64,000 nucleotides of DNA, taken from NCBI GenBank assembly GCA_020846715.1, contig JADLDK010000016.1, forward strand, positions 62,001-126,000. The letters are read 5' to 3'. Numbering within the stretch: position 1 is the stretch's first letter; every line of letters starts with the position of its first letter. The notes under the pieces were generated by a model. It was given only the letters and a program-made list of their open reading frames with translations, did no database searches and was not told the DNA's origin. Shown here one piece after another: positions 56,925 through 64,000 of the stretch. The translations under genes were made by a program, and so were the position numbers. This DNA comes from Armatimonadota bacterium. Its GTDB lineage: Bacteria > Armatimonadota > UBA5829 > DSUL01.

Positions 56925-58403
56925 ATGAACACACCCGCTACCACAAAGCCTGACTACCGCGCTCGTGTGCTCCTGCTTGTTGGGGTCTCTGCGGCTGCGC
57001 GCATGATTATGGCGGCGCATCTGCCGCTCGGCGATGATGAGGCGTTTTACTGGCTGTGGGCGCAACACCCGGCTGCGTGCTATTTCGATCACCCCGGAAT
57101 GATTGCGTGGCTTGTGCGCCTGTCCTGCGAAGTCTTTGGAGACACAGCCCTTGCCGTGCGCCTGCCGGCTATTGTGGCTGGCGGCATTTCAACGTGGCTG
57201 ATGTTTCTCCTCGGCCGGCGTCTCTTCAGTGATCTGACAGGCTGGTGGGCGGCGATCGGTTTCACCGTGATTCCGATCTATGCGCTGGGCTCGGTGCTGG
57301 TGGCCAGTGACGCGCCGATGGGCGTTTTCTGGCTTCTCGCGACTCTGGCGGTCGCGGAAACGTGTCTGTTCGGAAGGCGCGCGTGGTGGTACGTGGCGGG
57401 GTTGTGTGTGGGACTGGCGCTTGACTCCAAGTACGTCGCTGTGCTCTTGCCGTCGTCAATGCTTGCGTTTCTTCTCACTGGACGCACCGCGCGTCAGGAA
57501 CTCCGGCGCAAGGAGATCTACATTGCGCTTGGGATCGCGGCGCTGGTTTTTTCTCCGGTATTTCTCTGGAACGCCGAGCATCACTGGGCAAGCTTTGTCT
57601 TTAATCTGACGGGGCGTCACGGCTCAGGGCGCCTGCGTCTGGTCAGCTTTGCGGAAATGCTGGGGTCTCAGATGTTGGCGCTATCTCCACTCGTGCTGTT
57701 CAGCCTTGTGGCGGCATTGGCGCGAAGCGCAAGAATGCGGCGCGGCAACGCGCGTTTTCGCCTGCTGTTCTGGTGCTCAGTGGTGACGCTGGCGCTGTTC
57801 TGGGGTAGCAGTATAGTCGTGCGGATGAAGCCGCACTGGCCAGCGCCGGGCTACCTGACGCTGATTGTCGCCGCGTGCGCTCTGGGGGCGGGAGTTGGTG
57901 GACGCAAGGCGCAGCAGGCGTGGCTCTGGTCAACCCTTGCGGTAGCCCTGCTCTTCACCACGCTGCTGCATGTGCAGGCGTTCTACCGCGTTTTGCCGCT
58001 TGGCGCAAAGGACGATAACACGAACGATCTGTACGGATGGGACAGGGTCACCCCAGTGGTGCGGCGGGAAATGGAGACTATCCAGCGAGAGACCGGACGG
58101 CCAGCTTACCTGTTTGCCGACAGATACCAGTTTGCCGCGCAGCTTGCATGGAATCTGAAAGCTCCCTACAAAGCGTTCTCTCTCGACCCGCAACTTGACC
58201 AGTTTGATTTCTGGATCAAGTCCAAGCAGCTCTTAGGGTCAAGCGGCGTCTTTGTGCGGGAAGACCGCCGGGAGGCCAAACCTGAGGCCACCGCGGCCTT
58301 CGCCTCCGTCCGGGAGATCGCCCGAGTTCCGGTTTACAGGCAGGGCAAACAGGTTCGCGAGTTTCAAATCTTGCGTGTCAATGACCTGAGGAAGATACCG
58401 TGA
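56925..58403 (+). CDS. ArnT/PMT-type membrane glycosyltransferase (GT-C)
   Basis: A 492-residue polytopic membrane protein of the dolichyl-phosphate-mannose/ArnT-like GT-C group. The acidic catalytic loop is LPLGDDEAFYWLWAQHPAAC, followed by YFDHPGMIAWLVRL, and about ten transmembrane segments. The C-terminal 150 residues form a soluble domain. It uses a lipid-linked sugar donor to glycosylate lipids, polysaccharides or proteins outside the membrane. Its stop overlaps the GTG start of the nucleotidyltransferase gene (GTGA), so it is the first gene of a tightly coupled operon. ATG 56925 is used; the ribosome binding site is weak. Confidence 0.9.
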   Translation: MNTPATTKPDYRARVLLLVGVSAAARMIMAAHLPLGDDEAFYWLWAQHPAACYFDHPGMIAWLVRLSCEVFGDTALAVRLPAIVAGGISTWLMFLLGRRLFSDLTGWWAAIGFTVIPIYALGSVLVASDAPMGVFWLLATLAVAETCLFGRRAWWYVAGLCVGLALDSKYVAVLLPSSMLAFLLTGRTARQELRRKEIYIALGIAALVFSPVFLWNAEHHWASFVFNLTGRHGSGRLRLVSFAEMLGSQMLALSPLVLFSLVAALARSARMRRGNARFRLLFWCSVVTLALFWGSSIVVRMKPHWPAPGYLTLIVAACALGAGVGGRKAQQAWLWSTLAVALLFTTLLHVQAFYRVLPLGAKDDNTNDLYGWDRVTPVVRREMETIQRETGRPAYLFADRYQFAAQLAWNLKAPYKAFSLDPQLDQFDFWIKSKQLLGSSGVFVREDRREAKPEATAAFASVREIARVPVYRQGKQVREFQILRVNDLRKIP

Positions 58404-59113
58404 AGGCAGTCATTCTGGCTGCGGGCCGCGGAACGCGCCTCGGCGCGCTGACGCAAGAGGTTCCAAAGCCAATGCTGGAAGTCGCCGGAAAGCCGCTGCT
58501 GTCCTGGATTCTGGAAGGTCTGCAGGCAGCGGGAGCAACCGAGTGCTGGGCTGTTGTCGGCTACCTGGGGGAGCGCATACGGCGGTATTACGGCGACTCT
58601 CTGTCCTACATCCAGCAGACTGAGATTAGCGGAACAGGCGGGGCGCTGCAGCTTGCGGAGGAGCATGTTAACGAGCCGTTCATGGCCTGTTTCGCGGATA
58701 TTCTGCTGCATCCTGTCTGGCACTACGCGCAGATGGCCCGGCTCTTCCAGACTGCGCAGCCTCAAGCCCTGCTGGCGGCAAACGCTGTTGAAGACCCGTG
58801 CGTCGGCGCGGCTGTGTACTTTGACCAGACACAGCGCATCACGCAAATTGTTGAAAAGCCCGCTCCGGGAACTTCCTCCACCCGCTACAATCAGGCGGGT
58901 TGCTTTGTTTTCACACCCGATATCTTCCATGCCCTGCGCCAGATCCAGCCGAGTCCGCGCGGTGAGCTGGAGTTGACCGCAGCCCTCAACTATATGCTGT
59001 CCCAAAATCTGGAGTTGATGGCCTATCCACTGCCGGAACAGGACTGGATTGACATCGGAACTCCTGATCTGCTGCAGAACGCGCGCCACAAACTGAGTGG
59101 AGAGCAGCATTGA
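58400..59113 (+). CDS. Sugar-phosphate nucleotidyltransferase
   Basis: A 237-residue enzyme of the NTP-transferase family. The nucleotide loop is LAAGRGTRLGALTQEVPKPM, residues 6-25, with the catalytic-type Arg13 and Lys23; ISGTGGALQLAEEHV and DWIDIGTPDLL near the end are also typical. It joins a sugar 1-phosphate to a nucleotide to form an NDP-sugar. The GTG start at 58400 overlaps the stop of the glycosyltransferase gene, and its own stop overlaps the TTG of galactokinase, so the three genes are one translational unit. The nucleotide and sugar are unknown. Confidence 0.93.
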   Translation: MKAVILAAGRGTRLGALTQEVPKPMLEVAGKPLLSWILEGLQAAGATECWAVVGYLGERIRRYYGDSLSYIQQTEISGTGGALQLAEEHVNEPFMACFADILLHPVWHYAQMARLFQTAQPQALLAANAVEDPCVGAAVYFDQTQRITQIVEKPAPGTSSTRYNQAGCFVFTPDIFHALRQIQPSPRGELELTAALNYMLSQNLELMAYPLPEQDWIDIGTPDLLQNARHKLSGEQH

Positions 59114-60468
59114 ATGATCTGCCCGTTGTAGAAGCTATTCGCAGAAAAGCGGCGTCGCTCCCCTTGCCGGACGGATGGCGAATAGTCAGAGCGCCGGGGC
59201 GTGTGAATCTCATCGGCGAGCACACGGACTACAATGGCCTGCCGGTGATGCCGATGGCGCTTGACCGCGCTATCTATGCCGCTTTCAGAGCGCTGGACGA
59301 ACCGGTCGTACGGCTTGTGAATACGGATGAGTCCCTTCCCCCACGTGAGTTTGGCATCTCGCAGTTCATTGAGCCCTATGCGCCCGGAGACTGGGGAAAC
59401 TACGCGAAGGCAGCGGTGCAGGCTCTGGCGAGCCATCACAGCAGCGCGCAGCGGGGATTTGAGGCAGTGGTTGGCGGCGACATTCCCGGAGGCGCGGGCC
59501 TGTCATCTTCCTCAGCGATGGTGGTGGCTATGGCGCTGGCGTTTGCGGAAGTCAACGATCTGGATGTCCGCCGGGCGACCCTGGCAGACCTTCTGGCGGA
59601 GGGAGAACGCTATGTCGGGACTCAGGGCGGAGGGATGGATCAGACGATCTGTCTGCTGGCTGAAGCAGGCACAGCTCTTCAGATAGAGTTCCTGCCAACC
59701 CGCATCTTTCCGCACAAACTGCCTGCCGGCACGAGCGTAGTCATCGCCAACAGTCTTGTGAAAGCGGAGAAATCCGCTGATGCGCGCGCCAACTACAATC
59801 TGCGCCCTGCTGAGTGCCGCATGGCCTGCGCCGTTCTCTCCAAAGCTCTCCAGCGCAGCATTGCCAACCTGGCAGAGTTTCTGGAGCTGTTCGGCCCGGA
59901 CGGCGCTTTGTCCAACGCCTTTGAGATACTCGGACTGGCCCCCTGGCCAGCACAGCGCCTGGCCCGCGAGATGGACATGTCCATAGACATCCTGCAGAGG
60001 ACGCTGCTGACTCAGCGGGACGGAAGCGCGCTTGAGGAGCCGCCCTCGGGCTTTGCGCTTGGCAGGCGCGTCCGGCATGTTCTCACGGAAGCTGTGCGCG
60101 TGCGCGAGGCGGCGCAGGCTCTGGACTCCTCAGACGCCGCAGAGGCAGGCCGCTTGATGGGCCAGTCTCACGTCTCTTGCCGGGACGACTATCAGATATC
60201 CTGTCCCGAACTGGATGCTCTGGTGGACATTCTGGAGGAAAGCGGCGCGCTCGGGGCGCGGTTGACCGGCGCGGGCTTTGGTGGATGCGCCGTCGCGCTC
60301 GCGCGCTCATCACAGCTTTCAGAGATTTTGAAACAGGTGAGTGAGCGCTACTACTCTGGATGGCTCAAGCGCAACAGGCCGGACATCTTCGAACGCCTTC
60401 CTGCCAGAGTTGAGCAGTATCTTTTCGCTTCCGCCTCCGTAGACGGCGCCACAATATCCGCAATGTGA
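59110..60468 (+). CDS. galK: Galactokinase (GHMP kinase family)
   Basis: A 452-residue GHMP kinase. The galactokinase signature is GRVNLIGEHTDYNG (residues 30-43, with E37, H38 and D40); the phosphate-binding loop is GGAGLSSSSAMVV; the GGGMDQT segment holds the catalytic Asp; the last motif is TGAGFGGCAVAL. It phosphorylates galactose or a related sugar at C1. It is 60-70 residues longer than E. coli GalK, mainly in the C-terminal half. The TTG start at 59110 overlaps the nucleotidyltransferase stop (TTGA). With its neighbours it could make sugar-1-phosphate and then an NDP-sugar for glycosylation, rather than serve catabolism. The substrate may differ from galactose. Confidence 0.9.
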   Translation: MNDLPVVEAIRRKAASLPLPDGWRIVRAPGRVNLIGEHTDYNGLPVMPMALDRAIYAAFRALDEPVVRLVNTDESLPPREFGISQFIEPYAPGDWGNYAKAAVQALASHHSSAQRGFEAVVGGDIPGGAGLSSSSAMVVAMALAFAEVNDLDVRRATLADLLAEGERYVGTQGGGMDQTICLLAEAGTALQIEFLPTRIFPHKLPAGTSVVIANSLVKAEKSADARANYNLRPAECRMACAVLSKALQRSIANLAEFLELFGPDGALSNAFEILGLAPWPAQRLAREMDMSIDILQRTLLTQRDGSALEEPPSGFALGRRVRHVLTEAVRVREAAQALDSSDAAEAGRLMGQSHVSCRDDYQISCPELDALVDILEESGALGARLTGAGFGGCAVALARSSQLSEILKQVSERYYSGWLKRNRPDIFERLPARVEQYLFASASVDGATISAM

Positions 60469-60507
60469 GAGAACGGTTAATGGACGCAGCGCCCGGAGCG
60501 ATTGAGG

Positions 60508-63500
60508 CTACGGCCGGGCTTCTGCGTTCGTGTGCGCAGGAGCGAGAAGTTGCGCGATCGCCTGCCCCGCAGCGCCCGACTGGTCTTTAGGCGCAAGAGT
60601 GATCAATGAGAAGCTCAAAGCGGCTTCGGCTGGCAGGATGAGAGTGTCCGTTGTGCTCTGCAACGAGCGACGCGCCAACGCCTGCCACTTCCCATCCTTC
60701 ACCTGCCCTGCCCACGCTTCCGGGGAGTCCCCTGCAAAGCGATGAATGCTCACATCAGAGGTTCCCAGTGGGCTGATGGCAATCTGCTGGCTTTCAGTGA
60801 GCGGCCTGCCGTCCAGACTCACGTAGGCGCATGCGGCAGCGCAATTCGCCCACGCAGCGCCCTTCAGATCAATCGGGCCGGGCGCGATCAGGCTCACTAC
60901 CGCATTTGACTTCTCGACCACGACCGCTTTCCCGCCCTCTCCCAGCGACAGCCTTGTGCCCCCGTCCAGCGTCACCTTCTGCGGTTTTCCGGTGCGGTTG
61001 TTCACAAATACATATCTATCCCCGTCGCCTGCGCCTGGCACACTCATGACGATCAGACCGTTATCAGCGGGCTGGACGTCAAAGCGTTGAATCCCGGCCG
61101 CCTTTACCAGATTTGCGTAGATATCAAAAGGTGGATGGTCGATCTCCCATGCATACGGTGTAAAGAACGCCTGACCGGCGCCGGCGCTATAGTGCCACAG
61201 TTGCGCACTGCCGAGTTCACTGGCTCCTGCGGGCTTCACCTGAATGGATGGCTTGAGGCCGTGATCATCCTTTTGCGCCTGCAGAGGTTCCTGAATCTGT
61301 GAGACAAACTCTACGCCAAAGAGGTTCTTCAGACGCTCGGGGTGAGAGCGTTTGCGGGACTCATCAAAGCTGACATCTCCGGAGGCGTACACAATGCCGC
61401 CGCGCTCAGCGAAGCCCTTCAGACGTGAATAACTCTCCTCAGACAGGCAGAACGCAGCCGGTAGAACCAGCAGCTTTGCGGAGTCAGGAAGATGAGAGAG
61501 TGAGCCGTCGTTGATCACTCCGAATGGGATGCGCTGAGCAATCATCGCGTCAATAGCGTTGTAAAGCGCGCCTGTCGCAACTTCCTGCCGCAAACCTATA
61601 CGCACCTCATCGGGCGCAACGACAAACGCCTCCGGGCTTTCATAGCGCGGGACAAACCCCGCGCCTGCAAGAGCAAACGCCCGAAAAGCCCGCAGCGTGT
61701 CACGCGGAACTTCGTCATTCGGAGAGTTGATGCCCCACGGGAAAACATTGTCTGGCATCTCCTTCCAGCACCAGTTGAGCGCAAACATCCCGCCCAAACC
61801 CATTATGCTGGCCGGAGCTTCCAGATACCAGTCTGCATCTGGTGACTCCAGAGTCTGTCCCGCAATGCGCGCGTTGTGATCCGCGAGGCTGCCAAACTCT
61901 CCCAGTGACAGCCCCTTGCCCTCAAAGCGCCTGTCTATGACCTTGATTTCGTGCGCCAGCGCGCTCTTGTCCCCGTAGTAGTGCTTGTCAGAGAAGTCAA
62001 CGTGCTGATTTCCCAGCAGTTGATCCGCTGCTCGCATGGACTGCAGAAAGCCCACCGTTGCCAGTGCCGTAGTTTCAGCTTTAATGCCGCTGACGTTGGC
62101 CTCCATCCAGCGGTTGAACAACCAGACGCGGAACCTGTCCAGGTCCACCAACCGCACGTTCTGCCACTCCTGCGCCCCGGGATCCAGCGACACGCTTCCG
62201 AGCTTCTCACCTCTCAGATAGGGACCCCACGCTGAGGCCAGTGCCGTCTGCGTCCTGTATTTCTGTGTCAGGTAGCGGTTCCAGAGTTGCGTATCCGGCT
62301 GCTGGCGCTGAAGCTCTATGTGCGGTTCATTTTGCACGTCAAACATGACGTTGGGGCAGTCTTTGTAGCGGCCGGCGACGAGCCTCGCAAACTTCTCCTG
62401 CGCCTGCAACTCCTCATCTGTCAGACTGATGTCCATCCAGTCGTGCAACGTCAACAGCAGCGCCAGATTGTGTCGAGAGCAAAGCTGCACGAGCGCATCC
62501 AGCTTGCGCTGCGTTTCTTTCGGCAGTTTGGCAGACGGCAGATCCAGCGGACCGGCCGCCCGTTTGCCAGTTTCCTGCACGGCAAAAGGGCTGAAGTGCA
62601 ACACGCGCACAATTTTCAGCCCGTGCGCTCGCATAGACTCCAGATCAGCATCCCAGACCAGCGGGTCCTCAAAGGCAGACGTGAAAATGGCGCCGGTCTG
62701 ATTCGTCCCCACCCAGAAACCTGTGCGCCCACCAAAGCTGAGATAATTGTCCTTCATTGCCAGCGAAGGCCCCGACCGCCGCAGGGCCGGATCGTCCACG
62801 CAGAAGCCGGTTTCCATCGAGTCGTCGTGATCCTCAGTTGAAAGCTCGCAGATAACGCGGTAAAAGTTGTTGGACGATGTCGAAGGCAGATCCCAGACCT
62901 GTTGAACTCGCTCGTCGAAGCCAGGCGGCACTTCCTTTTCAACAGGATCCAGACTGGACACCGGAATCCCATCCCGCGTTACGATTTTGAACTGCACGCT
63001 CACCTGGACAGGCGCTTTTGTAAAGTTGGAACACACCACGGACAGTGTCACAGGCTCAGAGGCCTGGTACAAAAACAGGTCTGTCTTGAGAGAGTGAAGA
63101 TAGACCTTGTCGATAAGGCGGTCCACAATGTCCGCGAAGTCCACAGACAGTGCCCCCGCGCGAGAAAACAGGTCTGCATTGGTCACTCCGAAAGCTGCCC
63201 AACTTGACTGCTTCCACGGCCCCGCATAGTTGTGAACGATCTCCCCCAGCGCCCCGGTCCTTCGCCCGCTTGCGTCGTACCCCATCAGCAAAGGCACGCG
63301 CCGCGCATAGTCCTGCGGGAACACCGGGTCGTTTGACCCGAGCAGTGCAGACGCCGCCCAGCCTTCAAACGGACCATCAATGCGTACGTCCGGAATGAAG
63401 GACACGGCGGACTGGGCATAGGCCGTATTCTTCAGCGGATTCATCGGGTCGAACAGCGGTATCTGGCCGGGCGAGGGCCCCTGACCATCTCCAGGGATAC

Positions 63501-64000
63501 CGAAGCGATGGTTCAGCCCCGAGGCGACTTCGTTTCTGTCCACCTGTTCCACTGTGAGAGCCTGCTGCGCTGTCTGCCACGCGTCCCCGGCGCGGATGCT
63601 CGGCTTGTCGAAGGCGTAACCGCCCGTTGAAAACAGACTGCCACCCGCCGCAAGAAAAGCCTGGATAGCCTTACCTGCCCGCAACGGATAGTACGGCGAC
63701 TGAGGCAATACGAGAAGATCGAAGTTGTTCGGAGAAAGATAGCCCGGGCTCTCCAGCGCAGAGGCCGACAGCAGCGTCACGCCGTACCCAGCCCGGCGTG
63801 CCAGATCCGCAAGGTAGTCAGAGTCAGCGGCTGAAGGAGAGCCGGAGTTCTCCTCCTCGACGCGGTCCGGACGATCCGGAATCTCCGGCGCCACGCCTGT
63901 GCCCTTGTCCTGTCGTCGCTTGACGAAGTTCTCCGCAAGGATAGCAATCCTTCCACGCTCTCCTGCCTCCGGAGGCGGAGGTGGCAGTACAGCGGGAGTC
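60508..64000 (-). CDS. Very large multidomain glycoside hydrolase (5' end outside window)
   Basis: The frame is open to the right edge, so at least 1163 residues are present and the start is missing. Visible order: a Pro-rich piece and a class I glutamine-amidotransferase-like domain (GRIAILAENFVKRR, FDLLVLPQSPYYPLRAGKAI); beta-sandwich regions; a GH5-like TIM barrel (about 420-745 of the partial protein) with acid/base candidate E558 in FDVQNEPHIE and nucleophile candidate E701 in LSLGEFGSLADH; a second amidotransferase-like domain (LSHLPDSAKLLVLPAAF), as in beta-galactosidase trimerisation domains; and a C-terminal beta-sandwich. A beta-glycosidase role is likely; the substrate is unknown. 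It is convergent with galK. Confidence 0.85.
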   Translation of the reverse strand, partial: TPAVLPPPPPEAGERGRIAILAENFVKRRQDKGTGVAPEIPDRPDRVEEENSGSPSAADSDYLADLARRAGYGVTLLSASALESPGYLSPNNFDLLVLPQSPYYPLRAGKAIQAFLAAGGSLFSTGGYAFDKPSIRAGDAWQTAQQALTVEQVDRNEVASGLNHRFGIPGDGQGPSPGQIPLFDPMNPLKNTAYAQSAVSFIPDVRIDGPFEGWAASALLGSNDPVFPQDYARRVPLLMGYDASGRRTGALGEIVHNYAGPWKQSSWAAFGVTNADLFSRAGALSVDFADIVDRLIDKVYLHSLKTDLFLYQASEPVTLSVVCSNFTKAPVQVSVQFKIVTRDGIPVSSLDPVEKEVPPGFDERVQQVWDLPSTSSNNFYRVICELSTEDHDDSMETGFCVDDPALRRSGPSLAMKDNYLSFGGRTGFWVGTNQTGAIFTSAFEDPLVWDADLESMRAHGLKIVRVLHFSPFAVQETGKRAAGPLDLPSAKLPKETQRKLDALVQLCSRHNLALLLTLHDWMDISLTDEELQAQEKFARLVAGRYKDCPNVMFDVQNEPHIELQRQQPDTQLWNRYLTQKYRTQTALASAWGPYLRGEKLGSVSLDPGAQEWQNVRLVDLDRFRVWLFNRWMEANVSGIKAETTALATVGFLQSMRAADQLLGNQHVDFSDKHYYGDKSALAHEIKVIDRRFEGKGLSLGEFGSLADHNARIAGQTLESPDADWYLEAPASIMGLGGMFALNWCWKEMPDNVFPWGINSPNDEVPRDTLRAFRAFALAGAGFVPRYESPEAFVVAPDEVRIGLRQEVATGALYNAIDAMIAQRIPFGVINDGSLSHLPDSAKLLVLPAAFCLSEESYSRLKGFAERGGIVYASGDVSFDESRKRSHPERLKNLFGVEFVSQIQEPLQAQKDDHGLKPSIQVKPAGASELGSAQLWHYSAGAGQAFFTPYAWEIDHPPFDIYANLVKAAGIQRFDVQPADNGLIVMSVPGAGDGDRYVFVNNRTGKPQKVTLDGGTRLSLGEGGKAVVVEKSNAVVSLIAPGPIDLKGAAWANCAAACAYVSLDGRPLTESQQIAISPLGTSDVSIHRFAGDSPEAWAGQVKDGKWQALARRSLQSTTDTLILPAEAALSFSLITLAPKDQSGAAGQAIAQLLAPAHTNAEARP

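Noticed and set aside
60490-60519. GCCCGG/CCGGGC hairpin between galK and the giant glycosidase gene
   Set aside because: Only six base pairs with a large loop and partly within the coding end of the glycosidase gene; not enough to call a bidirectional terminator.
1-64000. CRISPR arrays, insertion sequences, prophage or integrase genes
   Set aside because: No regularly spaced repeats, transposase, integrase or phage-type proteins were found; gene style is uniform along the window.

Overview
The window is a G+C-rich stretch of a bacterial chromosome with dense, mostly single-copy genes. I see no insertion sequence, prophage, CRISPR array, rRNA or tRNA gene. Housekeeping genes (glycyl- and valyl-tRNA synthetases, smc, queA, rplY, clpS, inorganic pyrophosphatase, a sigma-28-family factor) are mixed with secreted or Tat-exported carbohydrate enzymes: a GH172/DUF2961 protein, a GH4 enzyme, three TIM-barrel glycosidase-like proteins, a sulfatase, ThuA-like and Gfo/Idh/MocA proteins, and a sugar isomerase/epimerase. 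That mix, together with DUF1638, the frequent TTG starts and the multidomain secreted proteins, suggests a polysaccharide-degrading heterotroph, possibly of the Armatimonadota. This assignment is an inference from gene content only.

Layout. 0-4.4 kb: end of glyQS, a THUMP-like methyltransferase, a ThuA-like protein, a secreted CAP-domain protein and an aldo/keto reductase. 4.4-17.9 kb: one long minus-strand block reading DUF2905, queA, helix-turn-helix protein, GT4 glycosyltransferase, DedA protein, sugar ABC permease, binding protein, smc, GDSL hydrolase and two MFS transporters, with a good sigma-70 promoter at its head (17860-17888). 18.1-23.4 kb (plus): Tat-exported oxidoreductase and isomerase, a RibD-like reductase and a secreted subtilisin. 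23.5-31.8 kb (minus): polysaccharide deacetylase, two coupled S41 proteins, an orphan ABC ATPase, a parvulin-type foldase, and a sigma-28 factor followed by a SwrB-like membrane protein. 32-41 kb: glycosidases and a cyclodeaminase-like enzyme, with two paralogous membrane proteins. 41-48.6 kb: valS, clpS, rplY, pyrophosphatase, DUF1638, LemA and PAP2 genes. 49-56 kb: a SpoIIE-type phosphatase, a secreted glycosidase-like protein, a sulfatase, a ClC transporter and Cu/Zn superoxide dismutase. 56.1-56.9 kb: a promoter followed by a gene-free, hairpin-rich stretch. 56.9-60.5 kb: an overlapping operon of membrane glycosyltransferase, sugar nucleotidyltransferase and galactokinase. 60.5 kb to the right edge: a very large glycosidase gene that runs off the window.

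The most interesting signals are: (1) an S41 protease paralogue that has lost both catalytic Ser and Lys and is translationally coupled to an intact paralogue; (2) the hairpin-rich, promoter-led segment at 56251-56832; (3) a double OB-like module shared by the subtilisin and a glycosidase-like protein; (4) a four-cysteine zinc-ribbon-like insertion in valyl-tRNA synthetase; and (5) a short candidate small RNA with a C-rich loop at 47205-47272. All functional calls are from reading the sequence; no database search was made.
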